In this document: positions 8,264 through 17,786 of the stretch, one piece after another | How the letters are laid out: each line of letters starts with the position of its first letter | Position numbering within the stretch: position 1 is the stretch's first letter | Source of the DNA: Candidatus Nomurabacteria bacterium RIFCSPHIGHO2_02_40_30 | GTDB lineage: Bacteria > Patescibacteriota > Minisyncoccia > Phycocordibacterales > UBA9973 | Direction of reading: 5' to 3' | Length of the DNA: 35,628 nucleotides | Assembly: GCA_001785445.1 (NCBI GenBank) | Contig: MFTV01000012.1 | Location: 1-35,628 of the forward strand | Notes under the pieces: model-generated | The model's database searches: none | The model's input: the letters and a program-made list of their open reading frames with translations, nothing else | Told to the model about the DNA's origin: nothing | Program-made: the position numbers and the translations under genes

Positions 8264-8942
8264 TTTGTCTAAAGTTCTCTATTGTCCCTATTATATCATC
8301 TGTGTTGAATATCGCCGAGCCGATTACGAGGCGGTCGGCGCCGGCATCCAGAATTTCCTCTGCCGTTTCAAAATTCACTCCCCCGTCAACAGAAATTATT
8401 AAATCTGGAAACTTTTCTTTCAGAGTTTTTATATGTTCTAAACATTTCTCATCAAATTCTTCACCTTGCATCCCTTCATGGTCTATACCCATAACTTGCA
8501 CAAAATCAATATAGTTAATTAAAGGAAAAATTTTAGTAGTGACTGTGTTAGGGCTTATGGCTACGCCTATTTGAATACTATCTCTAATATAATTATCTAT
8601 TCCCTCTAAGAAATGCTGGAATTCTTCAACAATACCAACGGCCTCAAGATGAAAAATTATTCTCTTGGGTCCAAGCTTGGTGTACACATCAAAATTCTGC
8701 ACAGCGTCAGAAACCATCAAATCAAGCTCGAAATCAATATCTTCCCAAAAGGGCATACCCTCTTCCTCATTTAAAATTGCGCTAAAATGTTGGTCGTCGG
8801 GAAAAGGCCAAGTCACACTCTTTACAAAAATTCCATCGCAAATGTCTACTTGCACTACGAGTGCCACACCACGCACTAGTGCAATTTTATTTTTCAACTC
8901 TTCGTAATTTTTTGGCAAGATAGCCGGAATTATTTCATTCAT
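8259..8942 (-). CDS. rpe: Ribulose-phosphate 3-epimerase
   Basis: 227 aa, near the usual 210-230. TIM-barrel motifs: IIPAILPKNYEEL at the start, VQVDICDGIFV (metal-binding Asp), LMVSDAVQNF, IIFHLEA, IGVAISPNT, VQVMGIDHEGMQGEEF, and ISVDGGVNFETAEEILDAGADRLVIGSAIF with the phosphate-binding GG and GSAIF loops. It interconverts ribulose-5-P and xylulose-5-P. The canonical His in the first metal motif is not obvious (DICDG replaces the usual MDxMDG), so it is a divergent member. It overlaps the upstream phosphatase gene by 8 nt, suggesting coupled translation. Confidence 0.9.
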   Translation of the reverse strand: MNEIIPAILPKNYEELKNKIALVRGVALVVQVDICDGIFVKSVTWPFPDDQHFSAILNEEEGMPFWEDIDFELDLMVSDAVQNFDVYTKLGPKRIIFHLEAVGIVEEFQHFLEGIDNYIRDSIQIGVAISPNTVTTKIFPLINYIDFVQVMGIDHEGMQGEEFDEKCLEHIKTLKEKFPDLIISVDGGVNFETAEEILDAGADRLVIGSAIFNTDDIIGTIENFRQI

Positions 8943-9753
8943 GGTTTAATTTTTCTTTCTGCTTTTTAACTTCAGCAACTAGTACATCATGAAAAATTCC
9001 ATTGGAAGCGATAAAGTGATTGTCAGGAAACTTCCATGGAGATCCATCTAGGGCAGTAACTTTTCCTCCTGCTTCAAGTACCAATAATGCACCAGCGGCA
9101 AAGTCGTAAGAATTAAGCCCTAGCTGAACATCAGCCTCTAGAGCTCCTTGCGCCACATAGGCTAAATCAAGAGCTGCGCATCCAAAGTCGCGGATAGAAA
9201 CTGAATTGTGAATGGGCAAATCGTGCATTAATTCTCTGAAAAGTTTCTCATCCGAAGGTTTTTTACCTCGGGACACCGTTATCATACTGTGCACTTCTCC
9301 ATCTTTTGACACAAAAATCCTTTTGTCATTAAGATACGTCCCTTTGTTTTTTTCGGCGTAAAAAAGAGACCGAGTTGCCGGATTGTAAACTACTCCAACT
9401 CGGAGTTCACCCTTATACTCCAAGGCTATGGCTACACAAAAAAAGGGAACGCCATGCGCAAAATTTCTTGTTCCATCCAGCGGATCCACATGCCATACAT
9501 AATCACTTTCCTGCCCTGTCATCCCTGTCTCTTCGCCTAATATTGAGTGCTCGGGAAAAGCTTCAAAAATTATTTTTTTTATCATCTCTTCGGACTCTCC
9601 ATCAGCAAGAACAGAAATACTTTTATCGTGCTTCATGCTTTTAATTATGTCGGTTTCTAGATGACGCTCCAAAATTTTACCGGCTTCTAGCGCAGCTTCT
9701 AGCGCCACTTTTAATTCTTTGGATTTAACAAGATTATCTGGCATATTATCCAA
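8935..9753 (-). CDS. Inositol-monophosphatase-family phosphatase
   Basis: 272 aa. Metal-binding motifs of the IMPase/FBPase superfamily are present: ILGEETG near residue 72, WHVDPLDGTRNFAHG near 90, and NSYDFAAGALLVLEAGG near 215. The family is Mg2+-dependent and hydrolyses inositol-P, fructose-1,6-bisP or 3'-phosphoadenosine-5'-P. Its place between rpiB and rpe suggests sugar-phosphate work, for example a fructose-bisphosphatase-like role, but that is inference. It overlaps both neighbours by 8 nt. Confidence 0.9.
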   Translation of the reverse strand: MDNMPDNLVKSKELKVALEAALEAGKILERHLETDIIKSMKHDKSISVLADGESEEMIKKIIFEAFPEHSILGEETGMTGQESDYVWHVDPLDGTRNFAHGVPFFCVAIALEYKGELRVGVVYNPATRSLFYAEKNKGTYLNDKRIFVSKDGEVHSMITVSRGKKPSDEKLFRELMHDLPIHNSVSIRDFGCAALDLAYVAQGALEADVQLGLNSYDFAAGALLVLEAGGKVTALDGSPWKFPDNHFIASNGIFHDVLVAEVKKQKEKLNHE

Positions 9754-10237
9754 GTTTATTTATTCTCCTTATATGTCTTTCTTCGCCCTTAAATTCAGTT
9801 CGCAAAAAAAGTTCTATAGCGAATTTAATTTGGTCTTCAGATAAAAATCTGATCGAGAGCGAAAGTATATTCGCATCATTATGTATCCGAGTGAGTTTTA
9901 TAATTTCATATGGATCTATGCTCTGCTGTCCTTTTATATCAATAGCTTCTTTGGCGACAGCTTCTCCGTAAAATACCGCAGCGCGAACGCCGAGTGTCCT
10001 GTTGGCGCACATTGCTTCCCCTTGTCCTGAACCTGCCACAATAATCCCACGACTTTCCTTGTCTTCGGCCACAGCTTGCGCTAAAGGTTTTACAAAATCT
10101 GGATAATCATCATTTGCATCGTAATTAAATGCACCCTTATCTATGACTTCGTAACTGAGCCCAAGACCACTCAAATATGTTTTGAGTTTTTCTTTTAATT
10201 CATAGCCGACATGGTCCGAAGCAATATAGATTTTCAT
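9746..10237 (-). CDS. rpiB: Ribose-5-phosphate isomerase B
   Basis: 163 aa. RpiB/LacAB fold: MKIYIASDHVGYELKE at the N-terminus, the YDANDDYPDFVKPLAQAV segment, GIIVAGSGQGEAMCANR (anion-hole loop with the catalytic Cys replaced or shifted: GSGQGEAMCAN), GVRAAVFYG, and RIHNDANILSLSIRFLS. It interconverts ribose-5-P and ribulose-5-P. The ATG lies 1 nt after the gap stop codon and the end overlaps the phosphatase gene by 8 nt, so it belongs to one transcript. Confidence 0.92.
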   Translation of the reverse strand: MKIYIASDHVGYELKEKLKTYLSGLGLSYEVIDKGAFNYDANDDYPDFVKPLAQAVAEDKESRGIIVAGSGQGEAMCANRTLGVRAAVFYGEAVAKEAIDIKGQQSIDPYEIIKLTRIHNDANILSLSIRFLSEDQIKFAIELFLRTEFKGEERHIRRINKLG

Positions 10238-10238
10238 G

Positions 10239-11264
10239 TTACTTTATTGTATTACCTGTCTTTATTACGTGGTCTACGAGAGTATAAGTGTACCCCATTT
10301 CGTTGTCATACCAGCCCATGACTTTTACTAAATTACCATCAACGACACGAGTCATCTTCAAATCTGCGATAGAGCCATAATGGCTACCAAGAATATCGCT
10401 TGAGACAAGCTCTTCTTCAGTTGCAGAAAAAAGATTTTCCCATCTTTTTTCTTGTGAAGCTTTTTTAAGAATACTATTTACTTCTTCGGCAGTAGTATTT
10501 TTCTTGGAAATAAAAGTAATGTCCACGATAGAGCCGGCGGGAACAGGCACTCTGATGGAAATCCCGTCAAAAAGTCCGGAGAGTTTTGTAAAAGCTTTAG
10601 TCACAGCAATGGCTGCGCCAGTAGAGCTCGGCACTATATTTTGCGCCGCAGCCCTGCCTTCTCGTAAATCTTTCTTGCTTGGACCGTCCACCAATGCTTG
10701 ACTGGCAGTATAGCCATGCACAGTATTAAGTATCGCTTTTTCTATTCCCAAAGTTTCATCTAAGATAGCGATGAGTGGCGAAGCGGCGTTGGTGGTACAA
10801 GATGCATTGGAAGTAATGTCGCAAGTGCCGAATTTTTCTTCATTTACTCCAAGGAGAATTGTCTCTCCAACTACACTTCCGTCGCTACCTTTGGCGGGTG
10901 CAGTTATTACAACTTTTTTAGCGCCGGCATCCAAGTGCACTTTTGCTTTTTCGTAGCTGGTAAAAAGACCGGTAGACTCTACGACTACATCGACTCCCAA
11001 ATCTTTCCAGGGCAGTTTACTTGGATCTTTTTCTGCCAACACTTTTATTTTCTTTCCATCAATAATTACGTCTTGCCCTTCAACTTTGATGTCATGTTCC
11101 CATTTTTTGTAAACCGTATCGTATTTCAGAAGATACGCCATATTCTCCACACTGCCTAAATCATTCACTGCCACTATTTCAATCTCCGGTCTCTCCCAAG
11201 CAACTTTGAGAAAAGCTCTGCCAATTCTCCCAAAACCATTAATGCCAACTTTGATTTTCTTCAT
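10239..11264 (-). CDS. gap: Glyceraldehyde-3-phosphate dehydrogenase
   Basis: 341 aa, full length. The N-terminal Rossmann motif is KVGINGFGRIGRAF. The catalytic site is SNASCTTNAASPL (active Cys), with HGYTASQALVDGPSKKDLREGRAAAQNIVPSSTGAA after it and WYDNEMGYTYTLVDH near the C-terminus. It converts glyceraldehyde-3-P and phosphate to 1,3-bisphosphoglycerate with NAD(P)+. First gene of the sugar-phosphate operon; its product's substrate is supplied by transketolase. It is transcribed divergently from dnaE. Confidence 0.97.
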   Translation of the reverse strand: MKKIKVGINGFGRIGRAFLKVAWERPEIEIVAVNDLGSVENMAYLLKYDTVYKKWEHDIKVEGQDVIIDGKKIKVLAEKDPSKLPWKDLGVDVVVESTGLFTSYEKAKVHLDAGAKKVVITAPAKGSDGSVVGETILLGVNEEKFGTCDITSNASCTTNAASPLIAILDETLGIEKAILNTVHGYTASQALVDGPSKKDLREGRAAAQNIVPSSTGAAIAVTKAFTKLSGLFDGISIRVPVPAGSIVDITFISKKNTTAEEVNSILKKASQEKRWENLFSATEEELVSSDILGSHYGSIADLKMTRVVDGNLVKVMGWYDNEMGYTYTLVDHVIKTGNTIK

Positions 11265-11270
11265 GCCTAT

Positions 11271-11276
11271 ATTGTA
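11271..11276 (-). promoter_or_regulatory. -10 box of the gap operon (leaderless)
   Basis: Minus strand TGA-TACAAT, 6 nt before the gap ATG, with TTGTTG 17 nt upstream as a weak -35. It drives the six-gene sugar-phosphate operon. Confidence 0.6.
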
Positions 11277-11308
11277 TCAAAAAGTAATTAAAACAACAAA
11301 ACAAAATA

Positions 11309-11317
11309 TGTTATTAT
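11309..11317 (+). promoter_or_regulatory. Extended -10 promoter of dnaE (leaderless)
   Basis: TG-T-TATTAT ends 7 nt before the ATG at 11325. The upstream in-frame ATG at 11316 overlaps this box and is therefore unlikely to be the start. Confidence 0.6.
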
Positions 11318-11324
11318 GTGCAAT

Positions 11325-14300
11325 ATGTCCGACTTTATACATCTCCACACCCACTCGCACTATTCCCTACTGGACGGGCTTTCAAAGATTGAGGATTTAG
11401 TGACATTGGCAAAAAAGTTCAAAATGCCGGCGCTCGCCATCACCGACCACGGCAATATGTACGGCGCCATTGAATTTTACAAACTGGCTAAAAAAGAAGG
11501 CATCAAACCAATCATAGGCGTGGAAGCCTATATGACAGCCGGCAAACGCACTGACCGGAGCGCAGAAATCGGAGCTGGAAAAAGATACTACCACCTAACC
11601 TTGCTTGTAAAAAATCTGGAGGGTTATAAAAATTTAATAAAACTGGTGACACTTTCGAACCTCGAAGGGTTTTATTACAAACCCCGCATGGACAAAGAAA
11701 TCTTGCGAAAATATTCTGGCGGACTTATCGCCCTCTCTGGGTGCCTCGGTGGAGAACTAGCCCAGAGCATGCTAGGTGGCAACACGGAAAAGGCCGAGGA
11801 GTTGATAAGAGAATACCAAGAAATTTTCGGCAAGGAAAATTATTTTTTAGAAATACAAAATTATGGCAATGTGCAGGGTGGCCCAGAAATCCGAGAATGC
11901 CTCATCAAGTTGAGTAAAAAACTAAACATTCCTCTCGTGGCTACAGTGGACTCTCACTACCCTACAGGAGATGAGCGCAAAGCGCATGATACACTACTTT
12001 CAATTCAAACAAATTCCGACATTAAAGATGAAAATAAATTTTCTTTTGGCGACGGTGACTATTCTTTTGTAAGTGGAGAAAAAGCACAAGAGATGTTTAA
12101 AGATATTCCAGAAGCCGTAACCAATACTCTCGAAGTTGCCGCTAGTTGCAACTTGGAGCTAGAGCTTGGGTCTTGGGTTTTCCCTGATTTTAAAATTGAA
12201 AAAGGAGAAACTTACGATGAAAAGCTAAGAGAGCAAGCTTATGTGGGATTAAAAATTCTCGACATTAAAAAAACACCCGAGATTGAAGAACGTATAGCCT
12301 ATGAATTAAAAATAATTAAAGATAAAGGCTATGCTCCGTATTTCTTGGTTGTTGGAGACCTTCTAAAGTATGCAAAAGAAAACGGCATCTTGACCACTAT
12401 TCGAGGTTCAGTGGCTGGCTCGATGGTTACTTACCTTCTGGGCATTACCAACGTAGACCCTATTCAATACAAGCTACCCTTTGAGAGATTTTTAAATCCG
12501 ACTCGTCCTTCGGCGCCGGACATAGATATGGACTTCGCTGACAATAGACGAGACGAAATGATTGAATATGCAAAGAGGAAATACGGTGAAGACAAGGTAG
12601 CGCAAATAGGAACCTTCGGCACAATGATGGCGCGAGGAGCAGTGCGAGATGTGGCCCGCGCATTGGCTTATCCGTATGAAATTGGCGACAGGATTTCTAA
12701 AATGATTCCCATGGGCTCTCAAGGCATGCCCATGACCATAGACCACGCCATGGAAATAGTTCCGGAGCTTCGAGATGCTTATAAAAATGAAAAAGATACC
12801 CGTGAAATCATAGACCTCGCTAAAAAATTAGAAGGATGTGTCAGGCACATTTCCGTACATGCTGCCGGAGTTGTCATCTCCCCTTTGCCCCTTAACGAAT
12901 ACGTACCACTCCAGTATGACCCAAAGGGTGGAGATAAGAGTGAAGGTAAAATAATAACTCAATACGATATGTACAGCGTTGAGGATGCAGGTCTTTTAAA
13001 ATTTGATTTCTTGGGTATTAGAAATTTAGCAATTTTAGCAGATGCTATAAGTTTAGTTAAAAAATTCTACAACATAGATATAGACATCGAACGCATTCCA
13101 CTTGATGATAAAAAAACTTTTGAACTTTTAGCCAAAGGTCAGACTGAAGGACTTTTCCAGCTAAATGGCGACGGCATGACTAGATATTTAAAAGAATTAA
13201 AGCCGACTTCCATTCATGACATCAATGCTATGGTCGCCCTTTATCGCCCCGGACCGATGGAGTCTATTCCTGAATATATAAAGCGCAAACATAACCCACG
13301 ATTAGTAAAATACCTCGATCCTCGGATGAAAAAATTTTTGGGAGAGTCTTATGGATTAATTGTTTATCAAGACGACCTTTTATTCTGCGCCATCGAGCTT
13401 GCCGGATATAGCTGGGAAGAAGCAGACAAATTCCGCTATGCTGTCGGCAAAAAAATACCCAAGGAAATGGCCGCCCAATACGAAAAATTTACCAAAGGCA
13501 TCGTAACCAATGGACAAACTCAAGAATTCGCCGATAAACTTTGGAAACTTTTTGAACCTTTTCAAGCTTACGGATTTAATAAAGCGCATGCAGCCTCTTA
13601 TGGCAAAGTCGCCTACCAGACAGCCTACATGAAAGCAAACTACCCTATCGAATATATGGCGGCCATCCTCACAGCTGAATCCGGCGACATAGACAAAATA
13701 GCAGAAATTATTAAAGAGTGTAAAAACATGGATATTCCGGTGCTCCCGCCTAATATCAATGAAAGCTATGGGGGATTTACTTGTTTGCCAGAAGAAAAAG
13801 ATACCGAAAAAAACATACTGATAAGTGAAAAAAATAAAAGTAAAAAAATAAGATTTGGACTCTATACAATTAAAAACCTTGGCACGGATATTGCGGATGC
13901 AATCATCACCGAAAGAAAATTAAACGGTAAATTTAAGTCCATCACTGACTTCTTGGATAGAATTAAACACAAAAATTTAAATAAAAAATCCATGGAAGCC
14001 CTTATCAAGTCAGGCGCCATGGACGAATGGGGTGACCGTGGAATATTCTTAGTAAATCTAGAGGGAATGCTTGAGTATCACAATGAAACTAAAAAACAAA
14101 ATCAAAACCAAGTTTCTCTTTTTGGCGTACTCTCACAAACAGCCCCCTATTTCAAATTAAAGCCTGCTCCAAATGCAAATCAAAAAGATAAGTTGTTATG
14201 GGAAAAAGAATTATTGGGGTTATACATTTCCGGTCACCCGCTGGACCGCATTCGTCTGAAACTGGAAGGCAGAGATGTAAATATTAAAAAAATAAAAGAG

Positions 14301-14570
14301 AACAAAGACAATAAGTTTGGCAACAATACGCCGATAACCATTGCCGGAATTATAGAAAATGCTAGGCAGGTGGTAACCAAAAATAATGAACGTATGGTAT
14401 TCCTGCATATCGCCGACCTCTCCGACTCCATAGAAGCTGTATGCTTCCCATCAATTTTCAAAGAATCAGTTGATATACTAGTCCCTGAGAAATGCATCGC
14501 TATCTCTGGCAAAGTCTCTTTGCGCAAAGGCGAAAAGAGCATTATAATAGAAGGGGTGAAGGAGATTTAA
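11325..14570 (+). CDS. dnaE: DNA polymerase III alpha subunit
   Basis: 1081 aa from the ATG at 11325. Residues 1-270 are a PHP domain ([42 protein letters not shown]). The palm contains [18 protein letters not shown] with the catalytic Asp pair, followed by a long fingers region ([46 protein letters not shown]). The HhH/tail region has [21 protein letters not shown], and the C-terminal OB domain starts at [13 protein letters not shown]. It is the replicative polymerase, E. coli DnaE type but shorter. The usual GRGSAAGS motif reads IRGSVAGS. No proofreading exonuclease insert is seen in the PHP domain. Confidence 0.97.
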   Translation: MSDFIHLHTHSHYSLLDGLSKIEDLVTLAKKFKMPALAITDHGNMYGAIEFYKLAKKEGIKPIIGVEAYMTAGKRTDRSAEIGAGKRYYHLTLLVKNLEGYKNLIKLVTLSNLEGFYYKPRMDKEILRKYSGGLIALSGCLGGELAQSMLGGNTEKAEELIREYQEIFGKENYFLEIQNYGNVQGGPEIRECLIKLSKKLNIPLVATVDSHYPTGDERKAHDTLLSIQTNSDIKDENKFSFGDGDYSFVSGEKAQEMFKDIPEAVTNTLEVAASCNLELELGSWVFPDFKIEKGETYDEKLREQAYVGLKILDIKKTPEIEERIAYELKIIKDKGYAPYFLVVGDLLKYAKENGILTTIRGSVAGSMVTYLLGITNVDPIQYKLPFERFLNPTRPSAPDIDMDFADNRRDEMIEYAKRKYGEDKVAQIGTFGTMMARGAVRDVARALAYPYEIGDRISKMIPMGSQGMPMTIDHAMEIVPELRDAYKNEKDTREIIDLAKKLEGCVRHISVHAAGVVISPLPLNEYVPLQYDPKGGDKSEGKIITQYDMYSVEDAGLLKFDFLGIRNLAILADAISLVKKFYNIDIDIERIPLDDKKTFELLAKGQTEGLFQLNGDGMTRYLKELKPTSIHDINAMVALYRPGPMESIPEYIKRKHNPRLVKYLDPRMKKFLGESYGLIVYQDDLLFCAIELAGYSWEEADKFRYAVGKKIPKEMAAQYEKFTKGIVTNGQTQEFADKLWKLFEPFQAYGFNKAHAASYGKVAYQTAYMKANYPIEYMAAILTAESGDIDKIAEIIKECKNMDIPVLPPNINESYGGFTCLPEEKDTEKNILISEKNKSKKIRFGLYTIKNLGTDIADAIITERKLNGKFKSITDFLDRIKHKNLNKKSMEALIKSGAMDEWGDRGIFLVNLEGMLEYHNETKKQNQNQVSLFGVLSQTAPYFKLKPAPNANQKDKLLWEKELLGLYISGHPLDRIRLKLEGRDVNIKKIKENKDNKFGNNTPITIAGIIENARQVVTKNNERMVFLHIADLSDSIEAVCFPSIFKESVDILVPEKCIAISGKVSLRKGEKSIIIEGVKEI

Positions 14571-14599
14571 ATTTTTACTAATAACTTAAAAATAAAGAT

Positions 14600-14794
14600 A
14601 TGAAAGAACAAAGTCAAGTTGAGAAAGGTGATACGGCTCAGATTCCCTTGGATTATAGAACTGATGGAGAAGTAAGAATAAGTATCAGGGAAAAAATAGC
14701 AAAAGGTGTTCCTCTAGATAAAAGAGAAGAACAAATTCGTGACCACGACAGAGAAGAAGCCCGAGAAGACCTGAAAAATACTTACCCACACTAA
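14600..14794 (+). CDS. Small charged hypothetical protein
   Basis: 64 aa, very rich in Glu, Asp, Arg and Lys, with no hydrophobic core; probably helical or disordered. Segments such as RISIREKIAKGVPLDKREEQ suggest amphipathic helices. It starts 29 nt after dnaE on the same strand and its stop overlaps the pth stop (convergent, 4 nt). I recognise no family. Codon use and position fit a real gene, but this is not certain. Confidence 0.5.
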   Translation: MKEQSQVEKGDTAQIPLDYRTDGEVRISIREKIAKGVPLDKREEQIRDHDREEAREDLKNTYPH

Positions 14795-15318
14795 TTATAA
14801 ATACTCATTGCCTTATCTTTACCTTCGGTAAAAATCATTTCCACGGCTTCGGAAACTTTTTTTGAAAGTTTTTTAAGCGTTTCCAATTCACTTTTTTTGA
14901 ATTCGCCAAGTATAAAATTAATAACGGCTTTACCTCCTTTCGGTTTTTTCACTGCGCCTTTCGGAGTTGCGGGCGATATGCCTATCCTGATGCGCACAAA
15001 CTCTTGAGTCTTTAGAGACTTAATAACAGACTGAAGGCCGTTGTGTCCGCCGGAAGACTTATTAAAAGAAATCTTCATCTTGCCCAAGGACAAGTCAATA
15101 TCGTCGTAAATAACAATAAGATTTTCTAAATCTTTTTTTGATTTAACCAAAGGAGCTACTGCTTTCCCCGAATTGTTCATAAAATTGTCTGGAACAAGAA
15201 ATTTGATTTTTGTTTCACCCAACTTTTTTTCAACCAAGCCCAGCATAATACGCCCAGTATTATGTCTGGTATTTTCATATTCACCTCCCGGATTCCCCAA
15301 GCCGACTACAAGTTTCAT
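14791..15318 (-). CDS. pth: Peptidyl-tRNA hydrolase
   Basis: 175 aa from the ATG at 15318. The start is fixed by a consensus promoter 6 nt upstream and by the family start MKLVVGLGNPGGEYENTRHN, which holds the catalytic His region. Other motifs: FLVPDNFMNNSGKAV, VIYDDIDLSLGKMKIS, and KSSGGHNGLQSVI with the second conserved His, then FVRIRIGIS. The N-terminal GNTRHN loop and the NNSG motif match the family. It releases tRNA from stalled peptidyl-tRNA. It is divergent from lepB. Confidence 0.95.
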   Translation of the reverse strand: MKLVVGLGNPGGEYENTRHNTGRIMLGLVEKKLGETKIKFLVPDNFMNNSGKAVAPLVKSKKDLENLIVIYDDIDLSLGKMKISFNKSSGGHNGLQSVIKSLKTQEFVRIRIGISPATPKGAVKKPKGGKAVINFILGEFKKSELETLKKLSKKVSEAVEMIFTEGKDKAMSIYN

Positions 15319-15324
15319 AAATAT

Positions 15325-15354
15325 ATTATAAAGTATAAAATCACATCCTGTCAA
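15325..15354 (-). promoter_or_regulatory. Consensus promoter of pth (leaderless)
   Basis: Minus strand TTGACA (15349-15354), 18-nt spacer, TATAAT (15325-15330), then 6 nt to the ATG. The best consensus match in the window, and it fixes the start. Confidence 0.8.
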
Positions 15355-15364
15355 CAATTTTATA

Positions 15365-15373
15365 TGCTATAGT
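15365..15373 (+). promoter_or_regulatory. Extended -10 promoter of lepB (leaderless)
   Basis: TG-C-TATAGT, with 6 nt to the ATG at 15380. No clear -35; it lies back-to-back with the pth promoter. It would drive lepB-hisS-def-fmt. Confidence 0.6.
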
Positions 15374-15379
15374 AGCATT

Positions 15380-15931
15380 ATGGAAAAAGAAAAGTTCGAC
15401 TGGCGCGAATTTGTCCGCTTTGCGGCAATAACCTTAGTGATAGTTATTCCTGTAAGGATTCTGGTCGCTTCACCGTTTGTTGTTTCAGGTTCTTCTATGT
15501 ACCCTACTTTTTCCAATGGAAATTATTTAATCATCGATAAAATATCTTACAGGTTAACAGAACCAAAAAGAGATGACGTAGTTGTTTTTCGGTACCCGAA
15601 TGATACGACAAAATTTTTCATCAAGAGAATAATAGGACTTCCTTTTGAAACTATAGATATAAAAGGCAGTGTAGTTACTATAACGAGTGAAAATAAAAAA
15701 GAAGGCTTCAAGCTTGTGGAGCCTTATGTAAAAAACACCGGCAATGATAATACCCACTATGAGTTAAAAGCTGACGAATATTTTGTGATGGGTGACAATA
15801 GAACTGCCAGCTCTGATTCTAGATACTGGGGAGCAGTATCTAGAAAACTTTTAGAAGGGAAAGCGTTTTTGCGCCTGCTACCAATAAGTAAAATAGATAT
15901 ATGGCCAGGATATTATGAATATAAGGAGTAA
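15380..15931 (+). CDS. lepB: Signal peptidase I
   Basis: 183 aa. One N-terminal membrane helix (about residues 11-32), then the family boxes: VSGSSMYPTF with the nucleophile Ser, DDVVVFRYP, FFIKRIIGLPFETI with the general-base Lys, and YFVMGDNRTASSDSRYWG. It removes signal peptides at the outer face of the cytoplasmic membrane, and the window encodes likely substrates (the fibre-like and lamin-tail proteins). The short length is like Gram-positive SipS types. First gene of a plus-strand operon. Confidence 0.95.
   Translation: MEKEKFDWREFVRFAAITLVIVIPVRILVASPFVVSGSSMYPTFSNGNYLIIDKISYRLTEPKRDDVVVFRYPNDTTKFFIKRIIGLPFETIDIKGSVVTITSENKKEGFKLVEPYVKNTGNDNTHYELKADEYFVMGDNRTASSDSRYWGAVSRKLLEGKAFLRLLPISKIDIWPGYYEYKE
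15924..15928 (+). promoter_or_regulatory. Shine-Dalgarno site that sets the hisS start
   Basis: AGGAG lies 7 nt before the ATG at 15936, inside the lepB stop region. It favours 15936 over the in-frame ATG at 15915. It is one of very few clear Shine-Dalgarno sites here, and it is at an operon-internal gene. Confidence 0.65.
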
Positions 15932-15935
15932 AAAA

Positions 15936-17246
15936 ATGAAAAAAAGTATAAGTAAAAATGCGAAAAATAAAAACCAAGAGATCTCCTCCCCCAAAGGAAT
16001 GAGGGACTTGATGAACGAAGAATATTATAACTTCCAAGGATTTTTCGAAAAAGCGCAAGAGGTGGCAGTGTACTATGGTTTCAAGCCGATTGACACTCCG
16101 ATTCTGGAACATGAAAACATTTTTACCTCAAGTATTGGCGAGGGTACTGATATTGTAGACAAAGAAATGTACACGCTTAAAACCAAAGGTGGCGACCATT
16201 TGGCGCTTCGGCCGGAGCATACTGCTCCATTGGTGCGAGCTTATATTGAACATGGTATGCAGACTATGCCCCAGCCGGTAATGTTTTACCAATATGGTCC
16301 TACGTTCAGGCATGACAAACCACAACGCGGGCGATACAGACAATTTTGGCAATTTGATTTAGACTCTTTGGGAAGTGAAAAAAGTATTATGGATGCGCTT
16401 GTGATTAAGGCCTGTATGAGCATATTGGAGGAAGCGGGAGCCACAAACCTTTCCATAGATATCAATTCTATTGGCGACAAAGAATGCCGAGGAGAATACC
16501 TAAAAGAACTTACCAGTTATTACAGAAAACACCTCTCCAGCTTGCCGGCTATTGACCGCGAACGCTTAAAAACAAATCCACTTAGGATTTTAGACTCCAA
16601 AGAAGAAAAAACAAAAGAAATAAACGGGGGCGCCCCTGATTCAGTTTCTTTTTTATGTTCATCTTGTAAAAAACATTTTAAAGAGGTTTTAGAATATCTG
16701 GAAGAAATGAAAGTAGCTTACAATATAAATAAAAATTTAGTCCGCGGGCTTTCCTACTACACTAGAACTGTGTTTGAGATTATAGAAGAGAGCGGGGGAG
16801 AAGACGGCAGTCCACTCACGCTTGCCGGAGGCGGACGTTATGACTATCTGGCTCGACAAATAGGAGGCAAGAAAGATGTGCCGGCAATAGGAATATCTAT
16901 CGGAGTTGACAGAATAATCGCCTCACCTTGGTACAAAAAACTTTCCCCCCGCATCTTAAAAAAACCAAAAATTTACTTCATCCAGCTAGGTGCAGAGGCA
17001 AAGTTAAAAAGCTTGAATATCATAGAAATATTGCGTAAGGCGCACATTCCTATCGCCCAGTCACTTTCCAAAGACAGCCTCGGCAGCCAGCTAGCCATTG
17101 CCGAAAGACTGGCTATCCCCTACTCTATAATTTTCGGAGTTAAAGAAGCGCTTGATAATTCGGTAATAGTGCGAGACATGGGAAACAGGTCTCAAAATAC
17201 AGTGAAATTAAGTAAGCTTCTGGAATACTTAAAAGAGCTAAAGTAA
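15936..17246 (+). CDS. hisS: Histidyl-tRNA synthetase
   Basis: 436 aa. A basic N-terminal tail (residues 1-20) precedes the class II core: SSPKGMRDL, the TPILEHENIFTSSIGEGTDIVDKEMY segment, motif 2 region LALRPEHTAPLVRAYIEHGM and YGPTFRHDKPQRGRYRQFWQFDLDSLG, the histidine-specific VRGLSYYTRTVFEI, and motif 3 AIGISIGVDRII. The C-terminal anticodon-binding domain starts near KPKIYFIQLGAEA. The start is set by a Shine-Dalgarno site in the lepB 3' end. Second gene of the lepB-hisS-def-fmt operon. Confidence 0.96.
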   Translation: MKKSISKNAKNKNQEISSPKGMRDLMNEEYYNFQGFFEKAQEVAVYYGFKPIDTPILEHENIFTSSIGEGTDIVDKEMYTLKTKGGDHLALRPEHTAPLVRAYIEHGMQTMPQPVMFYQYGPTFRHDKPQRGRYRQFWQFDLDSLGSEKSIMDALVIKACMSILEEAGATNLSIDINSIGDKECRGEYLKELTSYYRKHLSSLPAIDRERLKTNPLRILDSKEEKTKEINGGAPDSVSFLCSSCKKHFKEVLEYLEEMKVAYNINKNLVRGLSYYTRTVFEIIEESGGEDGSPLTLAGGGRYDYLARQIGGKKDVPAIGISIGVDRIIASPWYKKLSPRILKKPKIYFIQLGAEAKLKSLNIIEILRKAHIPIAQSLSKDSLGSQLAIAERLAIPYSIIFGVKEALDNSVIVRDMGNRSQNTVKLSKLLEYLKELK

Positions 17247-17259
17247 GTTAAATGTCAGG

Positions 17260-17781
17260 ATGAAAAAAATTCTGCAACAAAAAGAAAAAGTTTTGCGCCA
17301 AATTGCTCACGAAGTGCACATTCGTGAGATTAAAACAACTAAAATAAAAAAGGTGTTGAAAGAAATGTCCGTGGCTCTAAAGAGCCAGAGTGACGGCGTA
17401 GCAATAGCCGCACCACAGATAGGATATTCATTAAGAATATTTGTTGTTTCTGGTAAAATATTTTTGGAAGATTTTGGTAAAAATGCATTAGAAAAAAAAG
17501 AGAAGCTAAAAGACCTTGTATTGATTAACCCAAAAATTTCCAAGCTGTCCCGAGAAAAAGAATGGATGCCAGAGGGCTGCCTGTCTGTCCGCCCACTATA
17601 TGGTAAAACTTTTAGGTCTAAAAAGGCCCTCATCACCGCTTACGATGAAAACGGTAAGAAGTTTACTCGTGGCGCCTCCGGCCTTTTGGCGCAAATTTTC
17701 CAGCATGAAACAGACCACTTAGATGGAATACTCTTCATCGACCACGCCAAAGACATAAAAGCAGAAGAACCTAAACCCTAG
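17260..17781 (+). CDS. def: Peptide deformylase
   Basis: 173 aa. The three metal-site motifs are GVAIAAPQIGYSLRIFVV, EGCLSVRPLYGK (metal Cys) and QIFQHETDHLDGILFIDH (two metal His and catalytic Glu). In the first motif the usual GLAAPQ is AIAAPQ. It removes the formyl group from nascent protein N-termini and is paired with fmt, which adds it, 5 nt downstream. It follows hisS by 13 nt. Confidence 0.95.
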   Translation: MKKILQQKEKVLRQIAHEVHIREIKTTKIKKVLKEMSVALKSQSDGVAIAAPQIGYSLRIFVVSGKIFLEDFGKNALEKKEKLKDLVLINPKISKLSREKEWMPEGCLSVRPLYGKTFRSKKALITAYDENGKKFTRGASGLLAQIFQHETDHLDGILFIDHAKDIKAEEPKP

Positions 17782-17786
17782 AAATT